64,000 nucleotides of DNA from Rhexocercosporidium sp. MPI-PUGE-AT-0058 (Eukaryota > Ascomycota > Leotiomycetes > Helotiales). The notes under the pieces are model-generated. The model was not told the origin of the DNA and made no database searches. It saw nothing but the letters and a program-made list of their open reading frames with translations. The stretch spans positions 620,001 to 684,000 of the forward strand of contig JAGTJL010000001.1 in assembly GCA_020746875.1 (NCBI GenBank), given 5' to 3'. Positions within the stretch are counted from its first letter, which is position 1, and every line of letters starts with the position of its first letter. Made by a program: the position numbers and the translations under genes. Of the stretch, positions 46,871 to 60,889 are shown in pieces.

Positions 46871-49800
46871 AATTATTAATTTACTTTAAAGATTACCTCG
46901 TATAATAATTCGGGATTTGTATTTTAAAATATATTCTTTTAAATCAGGCTTATATTTAAAAACTTATATAAATGGGATAAGTATTAATATAATACTTAAA
47001 TTAAATAATTTTGAGGTTTAATAACTTTATTTATTTATTATTTTTATTTTTAAATTTATATTTTTTTTAAACTATTCTTTTATTAAATAATTCTCAAAAT
47101 CGCTTTATTATTTTAATTTAAATAGAAAATCTTAAATTTTAATTTTTAAAAGTAAGATCTTCTTTTTTAATAATTAATAACTCGTTTATATTACTATTAT
47201 AATTATATAATATATAATCTTTATTAAATCTTAAAAATTATTTTATTCTTTTAATAATATATATTAATTAAATATAAGCTTTTAAAGCATCTAATCGACT
47301 TCGGATTAAAGATTATTATATTAATCGAGGATTTAATTACCCCTGAGATTAAACTTATTCCCGAGCTTAAAATTACTTTTATTAAAGCGTATTTATTTAA
47401 GAAAAGTTATAAGTATTATAAATATTTTATTATTTTAATCTTTTTATAATTTTCTTTTTTTTTTTTTTTTTAATTAATTTTTTTACTTTTGCCGAGCTTT
47501 TAATAAATATATTTAATTTTAATTAAGCTTTTTTTATTATAATTTAAAAGCGTATTACTCTTATTTATTTTGCTTCCGTCGTCCGAATATTTTATGCTTT
47601 AATTTAAGGATATAATATTAAAATTATTATTAAAGATTCCTTTTATAATCGAGGTCTCGACGGTATTTAAATCTCGATGCGTGATAATCGAGACGGATCC
47701 CGCGCTTAATCTTATAATACGTTCGAATCTCGATTAGTAAATTATATATTCTTACGCGAATCGAATGCTTCTAAGTCCTGCTTTATACTTAAAATAAACT
47801 CTCGGTTTAACGTATTCTCTTTTAATTCCTTATTTTATTTAAAAAAGCTTTTTAAAATAAGAATATATTCTGGAATTAAAAGTTTATTTATTATACTCGA
47901 GCTATTAATATATTCTTTTACTTCCGAGTTCTAACTCTCGAAACTTTTAATTAATCTTTGAATTCGTTTAATATATAATTAAAGCAAGTCTTCGCTTAAG
48001 AGATTTATATTATTTTCTTTAATAATTATATTTTTAATAATATTCTTAATAATTCTAGCTTAATTTACGATAGACTTATCCTCCTCGATAAGATTGTAAA
48101 TAAACTTAGCTTTTTAAATCGTAATCTTTACTTTTTTACTTAAAGTAATATAAAAGCTATTTTCGTTAAAGCGCACGTTATACGTAATAATTATTTTATC
48201 GAGACGTAGTATTTATATTTTATAAATATTAAAAGCGTAGAAACTTATAAGATATCCGATATACGCACGCGCAATTATTTTAAATACTCTCTTATTTTAT
48301 TCTTTAGCTCTTTTTATTATTAATAAGTACGTTTTATAATTATATATATAAATCTTATTTTAGTTTAATTTAAAATTTATAATAAGTCTTATAATAAGCG
48401 CTGGATTATATTACCGAAAATAATTCCGAAATTATTTATCGTTAACTTTAATAAGTAATAGCTAATCATTTACTTGCCTTAAGCTTTTATTATATAAATA
48501 AATCCTTATAAGTATATATTTAATACTTAGATTTACGGAAAAATTAGCTAATAGTTTTATTTTAATGCTTTTATTAATTACTTCTTAATTAGCTTTTTCG
48601 GCTTTATTATTTAGCTTATAAATTACCGTTAATAAGAGCTCGAGGTTAATTCCGAGCTTATTAGCTTATCTCTTATATTTTGTAAATCTTCGAATTATAA
48701 TAATTACTTTCTCTTAATTATATTTAAATTTATATATTAAGAGTTTAAATTGCTTTCGAACTTAAGCTTTAAAGCTTTTAATATATTAAAAAACTTTATT
48801 ATATTCTTTTATTTATAATATATAATTAACGAATAAGCCGCTATATTTGTATTTGAGTATAAGGAGTTAAGAGTAATTGCTTTAATATTTTAAATAATTA
48901 AATAAATCTTAAGTGATTTTTTAAAATAATTTAAAGGATTTCCTTTTCGGTAAACGTTTAAAAATTATTTAAATAATATAAGTTAAAATATATTACTCGT
49001 ACTTAATTCTCTTTATTATTTTAATAATCCTAATATTTCTCGCCGTATTTATTAATTTCCTTAAAGTATTCGGACTTAAATAGCTTATTTATAAATATTA
49101 AATATGTTTTAAGTTTATTTTAAGGTACTTATAATTTCTAAATAATTTATACGGCTTATTCACTTTTTTAAAGAGCGTTAAAAATATTACTATTCTTATA
49201 GCGTTTAAGAGTATATTATAAGGGCTTAAAGAGTAAATTAAACGTTACTTATATTTAAAGAAAATAAGGTTTTATTTACGCTTTAATTGTCGCATTATAT
49301 AATATTTATTAATTAATAAGCCTTTCTCGTTTTATCTTAAAGTATAATTTATATTATAAAACTAAAGACTAGTTTTATAAAAATAAGCTTTAGAAATAAT
49401 ATTAATATAAAAGTTTTTTATAATTACGACGTCGTAAAGCGTAAGATTAAATAATTTATTATTCGGACCTTTAAGCACTTCTTTTATAACTCGAGTTCCG
49501 CGCTTAATAATAAGTAATTAAAAGCTCTTATATTTAATTAAATCCTTAAGAATGGATTTCATAAAAAATCCTTTTAATAATATTAAACGATTATTAATTA
49601 AATTAATCGCTTTATAATTATTTAATAAAATAAAATCTAATAAAAGATAAAGTAAATTTTAAAGAAAATATATACTTATAATTAAATGCTCGACTAAATT
49701 AAGCAAAAGCATTAGGTGCGCGTAAGTCCCGCTTATTTCTCTTTTATTTAATAAGTTTCCGAGAAAAGTAGATTTCTCCTTATTTAATTTATTAAATCTT

Positions 49801-51277
49801 TATTTATTTAATTTCGTTAGAAAATCTTTTATTAATTAAAGAAAAGGTTTATTTAAGTTTATTTACTCGCGGAGAGCTTTTTATTATAATATAATAAATT
49901 ATTACCGGATTTTATTATAATATTAATTATTTATTTTTAAGTTTAAACGAATTATTTTATTTTAATATTTAATAAATACTTTTTTATAAATTGTTATTTA
50001 AAGACGAATATAATTTAAAAAAGACTAATAATAAGTTTTTTCTTTTAAGTATAAATATGCTTTTTTTATAAGTTTTCCTTTTATTTTAAATCGATTTGAT
50101 TTTTAATTATATAAATTAAAAGCTTCCGAGTCGGATATCTTATTATTATTAAAGCGTAAATTAAAAATAAAAAAATAATTATACTCTGATTTTCTACTTA
50201 TAAGTTATTAATACTGGCGATCGGCTTAATTAAAATAAAATAGCCGTGCGAGCTGTTTTAAGGAGTATTTAAGAAGTATCTCGAGCTCGTTGGCTTTCTT
50301 AATCTTAAGAAAGTACTTTTGAGCTTATAAATTATTAAAGTTATTAGCTACGATTAGGAAAAGGTTAATATTAAAAGTACCGAGCACTTTTAATATATAA
50401 TATAAGTTCCTTTTACGGATTAACTCTTAATATTATATAATTTAAACTTTTAAGTTTTAAACGTTCTTTATATTTAAAAATTATAAGTAATCTTAGCGAG
50501 TTATTATTTAAATCGTTATATTCGTTTAATATAAAATTATCTTAAGCGTATAAATTAATACTTAAATATTAATTCTTTTCTTAATAATAAATTATATAGC
50601 TGCTATATTAAAGAATTAATAGCTTATAATTTTCTTAATTTATTCGTAAAGCTTAAAGTATACCGTAATTTATAATTATTATATTACATACTTTATAATA
50701 TACGCTTTAACTTCGGCCTCGGCTTCCTTTTAATAAGATTTTATAGTTATTTTAATAAGCTCGTATAATCGAGTAAGAAAAGGGATAATAAAAGCGTTAA
50801 AGTTTATAATTATTTAATCCGAGAAAAACGTAATTATTACGTGATAATTAAGCGCTTATTTCTAGAGTTATTTATTATACTCGTTTATTTTTATTATATA
50901 ATTTAATTTAATAAAATTATTCTTTTATTAAGCAATTTACTTAGCGGTCCGTGGATTTTTATTAATAATTTTAATTAGTATTTTTATATTTAAAATATCT
51001 AAGTTAATAAAAGGCTAAAGTTTAAATATTTAAGCGCTAAGAGTCAAATAATTTATTTATAATAAGAAGTCTTTAAGCTTTAAATATATAATATTTACGT
51101 TAAAACCGCTAAGATTATCGTACGATAATATCTCGATAATCGTATTAAGAAAAGTATTAAGGTTTAAGCGTAAAAAAAGGAAACGAAGATCGTAAAATTA
51201 GAATTAAATAAGCTTAATTGAAGCTCGAAATCTATATATATTAAAAGTAGTTTATAAAGATATATATAGCTCTTAAT

Positions 51278-51466
51278 TATTATATAAAAGTAAAATAAGC
51301 TTTTAATAATTTAAAAGCTTTACGATTAATATAAAGAGTAAGGGTTTAAAAGATTTATTAAAATAAGCGTTACTTTTTATAAAAAAGGACTATGACTCGA
51401 GTATATATATACGTAAATGCTTACGAGAATATACACATAACCAGTAGACTGCGCTAGAGCGCGACA
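51278..51466 (-). repeat. LTR of Copia B (5' LTR in coding sense)
   Basis: 189 bp; TATTATATAAAAG to GCGCGACA. Confidence 0.9.
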
Positions 51467-51471
51467 AGAGT

Positions 51472-53646
51472 TATATAAGTATTATTAAAAGCATAAAAAG
51501 GCTTTATAAAAGTTTAAATTTAAGTTAAAAGACAATATTAACTTTAATTATATAATTTACGTTAATATAATTTAATTAAGGGCTAAATAAGTCTTTTATA
51601 TAATCGACGAAAGCACGGGGTTTAATTAAGTAAAACTATTTTAAAAGGCTACTGAATTGACTATAGCTCGGTCTGTATTTAACGCACTTAAATCGGCATA
51701 AATAAACACTTACTTTGGCCCTTTTAATTACGTAGTCTATAATTACGGGACTAATTTTAATTTAAAGGAGTTTAAGAGCTCTTTAAGATTAATAAAGACG
51801 ACGTCGAAATTTGTATTTATAAAGGCATATTATTTTATTAAAAAGATAAAACGATTTTACCGCCTTTTTTACTAAGTATACGAAATCGTTATAAAAAAGT
51901 ACTTAGAATTAAGCAATAAAAATAAATTATAAATAATTATAAAAATAATTAATAATATAACAAGTCCTTAAGGCCTTATCTTTATATTATTTATTTTCGG
52001 CGCTTACTTTAAATTAATTAAAATAAACTTATTAAATCCGTTTATTAAATAATACGCTATTATTATTAAAAAAGCTATAAAGGAAATTTATAAGATTTAA
52101 GTTAGTCGGCAAGTAAATAACGCGCTAAGGACGCGTAACAGTCTTATAATAACTTATATATATAACCTTTAAATTAAAGATTAAGTTATAATATAAAAGG
52201 AAAAGAAAAGGTAAAGAAGCTTATATAATTTCCTAAGAATAAAGGAAAAGACGTATAAAGTTAAAATGAACGATAATAAAATTAAAACTTTTAAATTAAT
52301 CTTTATATATTTATTTAAAATAAATATATTAAACGTTAAACTTTAAAAAGAAAATTTATTAAAGAAGTCTCGTAAGCCGGGATTACGAGTTAATAACTTA
52401 TTTAAGATAATACCGGAAACCTATTAAATCGTAATTAAATTACCTTTTATATAATTAATTTTAAAAATTTAAGTATTTAACGATAATTTTAATATAAAAG
52501 CGTTTTTTATAAAAAAGAAGACTAAAAATCGAGAGCTCGTTATTAAATTACGAGTTAAGGGTAAAATTAAGACGTTAAGACTATTATTTTAATAATTTTA
52601 AAAGATAGAATATAAAACACTTATAAAAAGAAGTATTTTTATATTAATTAATTAAAGTGACTTATAATTAAAAGGCTATTGTATATTTAAATTACATATA
52701 ATAAACAAAATTAAAAATAAAGAGACTCTTATATTATAGGAGAAGTTAAGGCTAATAGTTATGTGTTTTAATAATAAAGAGAAGAAGGATATTTTAATAT
52801 AATTATTAATAATTTAATAAATTAATTAACGACTTCTTATTTGTTTAACGGCCTTTATTAAAATGCTAAAACGGACAAGAAATAATATTAAATTAACCTT
52901 AATAATTCGTAATATTACTTAAGTATATATATAAGTTAATATTAAGTTCCTTTAGAAAATCTTTACGTGGCCACTGGTAAAAATTGCGGACGAGTTTTCT
53001 TATAAAACGGTGTTTATAGTAATGCTTTTATTATATAATATTCCGGAATTAAGAAATTATTAATTTAATATATATTATAAATATTATTAAAAGAACTTAT
53101 AAATGAAAACCTTTACGTTTGACTTTTATTTATTAATATTTACGTAATAAAACCTTTATTTTAAACTAATTAAAATGTAAACGGACGATACTTTTATTTT
53201 AAAAAACAGTGAGTTTTTAAAAACGGAATAAAAATAAATTATAAAAGCCGGTTTCTTAATTAAGCTAATATAAGTCTTTAACCCCTTTAAATTAGTCACG
53301 TTTAATAATTATATTATTATTATAAAAGGAAACGATTTTTATATATTTTAAAAGAAATAAAAAGTAAAATTAAAAGTCGTTAATATTAAATAAAAAAATT
53401 ATAAAAAGGCTTATTAAAAATAACGCGCTCGCGGAGTATATATTATGACAATATATTAATTAAAGGCTATGTTTGATTTCTTTATCGCGGCATAATATTA
53501 AAATCTATTTATAAAGGAGGCTAAGGCCTTAAATTTACGTTTTTAATAATAAATAAATAACTAAAAGAGAAGCCTGTGGTATATACTTATTAATTTACGG
53601 TCCGCTAAGGTATACGCCTTTATTAACGGCTTTTTTATTAATAATA
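51472..53646 (+). pseudogene. Copia D integrase and reverse-transcriptase part
   Basis: Plus-strand piece between elements B and E. With stops ignored, it gives an integrase core (for example KTILTLIIQF, TSKFVFIKAYYFIKKIKRFY, NNITSPQGLIFILFIFGAY) and then a degraded reverse-transcriptase region to about 53.6 kb, ending close to the start of RNase H where element E inserted. Recognition rests on block order and on resemblance to fungal Copia polyproteins known from memory. Confidence 0.6.
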
Positions 53647-53651
53647 AAGAC

Positions 53652-53853
53652 TGTAAGGTTCAAATGATAAGGAATTACTATTCGAAACGTTCAGGGTATA
53701 TCAACTATAATTCAGACTGATCTCTAGCCTTCTAAATCCTCTCTACTCTCCTCCGAAGTAAATAAATAAAAATATTAACACGTAATCCGTGCTAAGCCTA
53801 CAAACCTTCCGTATAACCCCCGACCCTCCTTATACTAGATTTCACTCCTGATA
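53652..53853 (-). repeat. LTR of Gypsy E (3' LTR in coding sense)
   Basis: 202 bp; TGTAAGGTTC to CTCCTGATA (final CA now TA). Confidence 0.9.
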
Positions 53854-55249
53854 TTACCCCCTCTCTTAAAATCTTATCCCCAAGATACGAGGTAATATAA
53901 TAGTAATATAATATAGCGAACGTAGATCAAAATATATACGGACTCAAGTCGGACTCGATTCCTTAAAATAAAAGTAATTTACTCGTAAAGTAAATAATAA
54001 TATTGCGAACTTAAATCGGAATATAAACGAGTCCAGATCAGTAGTAGTTCGCGTAATTAGGCGGTATAGCGAGTTCTGCTATAAGTTATTTATATTTTAG
54101 CTCCTAAATAAATCTAATCTTTAATCAATACTATTATCTTCCCCTCCGATCTGGTTTCGCTGTTCCTCCGTCTCCCCTCCGTTATATTATATTATACTAT
54201 ACCAGACTATATATCCGACTTGCCTTCGTCATAGCTTCGATTTACTGCCGCTGCGCCCGCTACCTCGCCAGTAGCATAATAAACCACGTTTATGCCTTTT
54301 CGAAAACTAATAGCACCAAGTATGATCGCTGCCGCGATCAGAAATCCCGGTGTATCACCGTAAATACTCCGATATCCCTTCGTTATTAATAAACATTAAA
54401 GCATCCGTATTAACTCCGATAGCTTCCCGAGGAAGCATACGACTTTACCTTAGAACTACTTGCGGCTTAAGATAACTTCGCTTCCGGTTTTGCCTCGGCC
54501 GACGAAGTTCGGGACTTAATTATTGCCGTAATAGCCGCGGTAAACCGATCTGCTCGAGCCGCCTAGTTTACTAGCGGTAACGCCTCGTCTCCCCTCCGTC
54601 CCGCCTCCGCTACCCCCCGTCTTACCGCCGCTGCTGCTACTGCTCTTGCCGCTGCTACTACCACTGATGCCCTCCTTCGCCAGCTTCTCGCTGCGCAGAA
54701 CGAGATTAACGCTCTCCTTCGAGAGTTATTACGTCGTATCCTTATAAGTATTAATATGCCTTCGTATTTCTTCCGTATTAACTTCGATAAGCCTCCGAAA
54801 GCGAGGTTAAGAAAGAGAAAGATAAGGATAAAGATAAAGATAAGGACGAGGATATAAAAGAAGATCTTTAAGCCCGCCGTCTCCGCTCCCTCAGCGGCAG
54901 CCTCGAGCTATAGATAGCGCCTTCGGGCTTTTATTATATTGCGGTTTATGCTTTCGGGCTTTTTTCGTTTTGCCTCCGGCGCTTTTCGGGATTTAAATAA
55001 AGACTTCTACTCTCGATCCTTTTATTTTCGTAACTTCCGTCGTAATTCCGATTTCCTTTCTCGTAATATATCTCTTAAATATTCTTGCAACGTATCTTTA
55101 GCGTATATAAGATAACTTATAAGCTTTTAAGTATTATTTATAATAAAATAACTTTTTTAACGAATTAAATACAGGCGACCTCGCTTCGTATTCTTATAAG
55201 CCTAAATAAACTTAACCTCGAACTCTTCTTGCTTTTGGACTTGAATTGC

Positions 55250-58200
55250 CTCCGATCTGGCTTCGATTCCCTTTCGTCTTTACTACGGTTTTAAAAGTAA
55301 TACATGAAAAGTATCGTGAATGCGATAAGTCGGGGGCAGTTCGAGCTAATATACTTGATCGTAGTTATAAATAATTCTTTTAACTTTAAAAAGCCTTAAA
55401 AATTTATTAATAAACTTCCGAGAAAGCTTTAACTATCGAAGATGCTTCGTAATTAATAAAACCATATCTCCGACTTAAAACTTAATCTTTTTATATTTAA
55501 TATTATAAAACTTCTTATAAGATTCGGAAGCAATTCGAAGCTTCTCCGTAAGTACTTCTCTTTCCTACTATAAGAGTCTCACTCTCTCAACTATAATAAG
55601 TGCCCTTCTTATTTAAACGTCGTCTTTAACGTTCGAACTAAGCTCCGAGTTAAACCCGTATAATATCCGAAAAGGTATCGAATTAGTAAATACATACACC
55701 GAATTATTATATATGAATTCCGCTAAAGCTAACTTAAAAGCTTAATTATCTTAACAGTAATTATAATATATCTTCAAATAGAATTCCAAAACTTAATTTT
55801 ACCATTCGGTTTGCTTATTAATTTACGAATAAAATACGGTGCTAAGTCGGCGTCGAACCTAAAAGTAGAATATTATTAAAAACCAGAACTTACTTATAAA
55901 GACAGAGCTTTTGTCAGTAATAATACCCTTAAGATATCTAAAGTCCTTATATATATATTATATAAAAAGCTCGACTAACTCAGGTGCAATAATCGTCTTC
56001 GTTATAAAAATATACTAAACTAACTTCGTAAATCGATCGACGATTACAAGAATAAAATCGTATACTTGACCTACTCTTTTACTTAGCGGTAAGTTTATAA
56101 TAAAATTTATAATTATCTCTTCCTAAAGTTTTAAAAGAATAAGAAATAAAGCTAACTCGCCGTAAAGTCGGTGCCTTTTTAGTTTCCTTTTTTAATACTT
56201 TGCGCAAGTATTCACATATTTCTTAACGTTTATATATAATTTTTACCAAAAGTATTTCCTTGAAAGCAATTCGAAGGTTCTTCGGAACCCGAAATATCCT
56301 GTTACGGTATTATTATAATTAATATTTAAAATCTTACTTCAAAGTAACTTCTCAGGTAATATATAAGTCCTGCTATAATATTATAATAGTTTATCTTCGC
56401 ATATCTTCCAGTATCCTTCGGACTCAGCTCGACGTCCTCTCGGAATCGATTCGTACGTCTTATTTATTATAAAAAGATCTGCTTTTTATAAATCAAGGAT
56501 TATGCTTTAAATCGGTTCCGAAGATTCGCTGCCTGCTGTTTCGATTTGTAATAGTATAACTATTACTCGCTATAATATATACTGTTTACAACTAGTAATA
56601 CTAGTAATAAACCCGTCGGGGGTCCCTCGTACCTTTTCCGATTACTCTTCGCTGCTTCATAAATCCTTCATAAACGATCCTTAATCTGGCTCCGATAATT
56701 CATCGGTGCGAGGTTATCTAAGCCCCGATTTTAGAAATGCTATTAACAAAAGCCTTTTCTTCTGCAATATCGTAATTAAGCGTAGCTTCCGATATAATAT
56801 CAGTAACTGCTCTTCTTCTTCGTCTTTACCCCGATTAAGTTCCGAGTCTCTAAGGTCAAGTCTTTATAAAAGCCTATCAATAGGATTTATAACCTCAGTC
56901 CGATATTTAATAATAAAATCGAATTCAGCTAATTCATCGGCTTACTTCGCTTACTATCCAGTAAACTTCCGTTTCGTTATAAAGTATTTAAGATTATAAT
57001 AATTTATTTAGATCGTAATAATATCGGAAGCGCCTCGGAGGTATTAATTCTATTACTTAAATACATACATTATTATTATTAATTCCCTGTTATAAACTTT
57101 ATACCGTTATTCAGTAAGAGAGAGCTTCTTCGAGTAGAATGCGATAAGATACTATCGAGCCTCCGTATCGCTGCCGAATAATTAGATAAGATTCTACTAA
57201 TAGCGAATTTCGAAGCATCTGTTTCTATCCGAATCTTTAATTAAGAGTCGAAATAATAAAAGATCGGAGCTTAAGAGAATCTCTCTCGTAAGATCAAAAA
57301 TACCGTAATAGCTCCGCGAGAGAACCGAAAAGGTTCCGTCTTTCTTCCTCTTTATATCCCTTTTAATAAATCAATAATAAATTAAATAACTTTTACATAC
57401 TGCGAATAAAGCGGCGGTAAAAGTTAATAAACCTTAAGAATACTTATATATCTCGCCATAACTTAAGCAAAAGCTATTTCTAGATACTCTCGACTCGAGA
57501 GGAGTCTATTCGGATACCTGTCGGGCCTACTACGAACCTTAAAAACTCCACAGTATCAGTATCGAATGCGCATTTCTTGAGGTTAACGTAGAGTTTATAA
57601 ATACGAAGCTTTTCGAGGACCTCCCGAACAACTTTTGTATAATCTTCGATACTCTCAGAAAAAATAAAGATATCGTTTAAATAAACTATACAAGTGACGT
57701 CTACTAGCCCAATCAAAGCTTAATTAATATAAGCTTGAAATGTCGCTAAAGCATTCGAGAGTCTAAAAGGAAGCACGCAATACTCAAAGTATCCGTATCG
57801 AGTCCGAAATGCCGTCTTCCATTCGTCACTTTACTTGATTCGGAGCCGGTAATACGTATCCTTCAGGTCTAGCTTTATAAATATTTTAGCGCGTCTTAAT
57901 CGATCGAGGGTTTTACTAATTAAAGGCAAAGAAGTCCGATTCTTTATTATAATAATATTAAGTCCTTTATAATCGACATATAATCGCAGTCCTCCGCCCT
58001 TCTTAAGCACAAACAGAATAAGCGCTCTTATAAGGCTAATAAATCTTCGGATCTAATCCTTCTCTAAACTCGCTTCGAAGTATTCTCGGAGCACTATTAG
58101 CTTTAATTCGGAGAGTAAGTAAACGGGTCCTTATAATAATTCCTTGCCAGGTTCGAGGTCGATTCGATACTCTATCGGATAATATTTAAGTAGCGTTCTA

Positions 58201-60000
58201 GTACGTGTTTCGCTGAAGATCTTCTGGTAATCGATATATTTCGGAGGTAACTTAGTATTTTCGATAATCTTAGCGTTAAGTACGACGTAATATACTTAAT
58301 CCTTCCGAGTTTTCTTCGCAAACTTCTTAGTAGAAATAACGTTAACTTAATTCTTTTCGAAAGGAAACCGCCAGGTCTTCGATCGAAAGCTAATAATAAG
58401 GTTAACTTCCTTAAGTTAAGGAAATCCTAAGATAAAAATAATTCTTAGAATCTCGAAGTCGCAGGCGATATACGACTGCTGATGCCCTTTCGTAATACCT
58501 TTACTATTAGTAATATGCAATTATAAGGAATGAGTTCCGTAAATAATAACTTCTCTTCCTTCGATTATAACTAAATCAATTTAATTAGTTATAAGCTTCT
58601 ACCCGCATTCGATTGCAAGCGCTTGAGAAATACAATTACTTTCGGCACCGCTGTCGAGAAGTGCTCGTTCGATCCGCACTCTTCCGTTTAAAGTCCGAAT
58701 CTTTACCGGTATTATAATCTTTTGCCGTTCTTCTTCCTTACTTAATCTTATTAGCAGTAAAGAGATTAAGATCGGGCTAGTTTATTTCCTGTTTGTCGTA
58801 GCTCTGTGTAATTTAAAGAAATATATTCTTTTTTTTAATAATTATAATACGTAACCTCCGGATATTTTACTATTAAATAGCCTGGCTTTTTGTAACGGAA
58901 GCATTCCTTGCTATTCGATCCTTCTGCTCCCGACCTAGCACTGATAAGGGTCCGATTCGTATTATTAAACTCGTCTCGCTTTCGGTCTGAGTTTAAAAAA
59001 GAGATATAAAATAGTTTATTATTATAAAAACGATCGTTATCCTTCTTCGGAGCTTTATCGGTATTCTTCTAAGGTCTGTTCTAATTATTTACTTTATTAG
59101 TATTCTTAATGCAACGAGCTAAAGATATTAGCTTTTCGTAAGTTCTAGTGATTCCAGTAATGCTGAGTTTAGTAATTTCTCTTTTTAACTTAGGCTTTAA
59201 TTTAGCGTAAAGAGTCCGTCGTCTCGCCGTATCGTTTCTGATCTTTAATTATTATTCTAAGCTATTAAGGAAGGATACGAAATCATCCACCGACTCATTT
59301 TCGTATTATTAAGCGTTCTTATACCGATTAAGTACTGCGAGCTCTCGATTTCCAGAATTCATAATTAAATCTAATATTTACTACTTAAACCTCTCCTAAA
59401 TGAATAAGTTTATCCCGGCCCTCGATTCGAACCCGGTCCACTTCCGTTTTACTTTTTTATTAAAAATAAAAACGTACTCGTTAATCTTATCTTTATTCGT
59501 AATATATATTATCCTCTTATCTTAACGGAACCTCCGCTTAATACCTCGGATAAAAGACTGAGCCTCTTCAGCGCTCTTGCCCTTATATATTAAGAGCTCT
59601 CGCATCTTTGGGATTCGTTAATACGATATCGGGCGCATATCGAAGTCATCTCGAGGAAGTCCTGTGAGTTTGTTACGATAGCAGTCCCTAGCCGTATTCG
59701 CGCGTTAACGCTTTCCTCTATTTATATATTCTCTGCTTTCTTTCTTTTTTTATTCTCTTCGCAATATATCCGCTAACTCTCTCTCCAAATCCTCTCGCTC
59801 TCGCATTACCTCCTCTAGCTCTTCGATTCGGTTCCGAACTGCCTTCTCTTCCTTCTTCTTTTTAATTTATATTTAAATCTTTAGAATTCGTCGTCGCTCA
59901 GCCTCGATAGCTGCTTCGGTATCCGAGCCCCCTTCGTCGTCATCCGTGAAATCCTTTAAACCTCTGTTAAAGCGCTAGAACTGTTCGCTGCGCGTAGGCG
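55250..60000 (-). pseudogene. Gypsy E gag-pol relic
   Basis: Minus-strand blocks in order: gag with a zinc knuckle relic near 58870-58920 (KECFRYKKPGYLIV; family CFRCGKPGH); aspartic protease near 58620-58680 (RVRIERALLDSGAESNCIS, with the DSGA site intact); reverse transcriptase at 57480-57716 with VYLNDIFIFSESIEDY (YLDD now YLND), then VLEKLRIYKLYVNLKKCAFD and VEFLRFVVGPTGIRID; RNase H below it; integrase near 56020-56250 (EYLRKVLKKETKKA-like, then NFIINLPLSKRVGQVYDFIL with VIVDRFTKLV). Some parts stay open (78 codons over the reverse transcriptase), but stops and the Asp-to-Asn change make it inactive. Confidence 0.85.
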
Positions 60001-60181
60001 AATTATCTTCAGGGTTATTTCGAAGGGTGTTCGATGGTTGATCGATAGAGTGAGGTAAAGGTGATCGTAGTATCCCTTTTGCCGCTGAAGTTATCTTCTT
60101 CTTGTTTTCAGTTATTATAATTGTTTCGTGAAGGCTTCGAATAAGTAACGAACTATCTCCGTGTAAGTAAAGAAATCAGAA

Positions 60182-60383
60182 TATAAGGTTCAAATAATAA
60201 GGAATTATTATTCGAAACGTTCAGGGTATATTAACTATAATTCAGACTGATCTTTAGCCTTTTAAATCCTCTTTACTCCCCTCCGAAGTAAATAAATAAA
60301 GATATTAATACGTGATCCGTGCCAAGCCTGCAAACCTTCCGTACAACCCCCGACCCTCCTTATACTAGATTCCACTCCTGACA
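60182..60383 (-). repeat. LTR of Gypsy E (5' LTR in coding sense)
   Basis: 202 bp; TATAAGGTTC to CTCCTGACA. It differs from the left copy by transitions. Confidence 0.9.
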
Positions 60384-60388
60384 AAGAC

Positions 60389-60880
60389 TTAAGTTTATAA
60401 ATTAGGTTTTTAGTATTAATCGGTATTAAAACGGAGGGAAATTTAAAGTTTATATTCCGTGATAATATTATTTACGCTAGCTTAACGAAGTGTAAAAAGG
60501 TAATACGTATTGTTTTTATTTTTAAGCTTTATATTATAGTAATAAGTATTAATATACTTGTTTTTATATTAATTATTGTCGTTATAATAATTAATAAACT
60601 CGGCCTTTTACGCCTTTTTATCGTCGTTTATATAAACTTTCTTTTATTATATAAATATATTATTAAACTTAATATAACAAAAGAAAAACGTTTAATAATT
60701 AATATAATGGCTATTTAATAATCGTACGAACGCAAAGAGTTAACGGAAATAAAATAGATTAATAGAGCTCGTAATTTTATTAATATAATAATTAAAGCAA
60801 ATCTAAATAAGGCTTTTTAAAAGTTAATTAATTTAAATTCTTTTATTATTAAAATAAAGGGTTGAATTTAAAGGCTAACT
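60389..60880 (+). pseudogene. Copia D RNase H part
   Basis: Picks up after E within the same domain: IGIKTEGNLKF, ASLTKCKKVIRIVF (family S-x-K-C-K-R-V-T-R-S-V-L-A), NIIKEKRLIINIMAI, SYERKELTEIK and NIIIKANLNKAF. This is the Copia RNase H end, in which A-D-A-M-T-K is expected at the NIIIK position; Asp/Ala to Asn/Ile changes fit RIP. Confidence 0.75.
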
Positions 60881-60889
60881 AGAGGCGAT

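Larger units (their letters stand above)
34470..51466 (-). mobile_element. Copia element B, inserted in D and split by copy C
   Basis: LTRs of 189 bp at 34470-34658 and 51278-51466, with duplication AGAGT at 34465-34469 and 51467-51471. The right end keeps the intact GCGCGACA. The two halves (34470-38228 and 46876-51466) run collinear with element A; they meet at the C insertion, which lies just upstream of the reverse-transcriptase coding part. Without C the element is 8,350 bp (A is 8,357). Minus coding sense. RIP-mutated throughout. Confidence 0.9.
53652..60383 (-). mobile_element. Gypsy-type LTR retrotransposon E (6.73 kb), inserted in D
   Basis: 202-bp LTRs at 53652-53853 and 60182-60383 (TGTAAGGTTC ... 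CTCCTGACA). Duplication AAGAC at 53647-53651 and 60384-60388. Minus coding sense. A polypurine tract, AGAGAGGGGG on the minus strand, sits just inside the left (3') LTR at about 53858-53870. Domain order on the minus strand is gag, protease, reverse transcriptase, RNase H, integrase, which is Gypsy. Visibly richer in GC than A-D, so RIP was milder or the element younger. Confidence 0.92.

Noticed and set aside
24794..51466. Regularly spaced similar blocks that could suggest a CRISPR-like array
   Set aside because: The repeats are 189-bp LTRs of three Copia copies, several kb apart, with target duplications.
56706..56999. 97-codon plus-strand frame
   Set aside because: Antisense to Gypsy E pol; shadow of the minus-strand coding strand.
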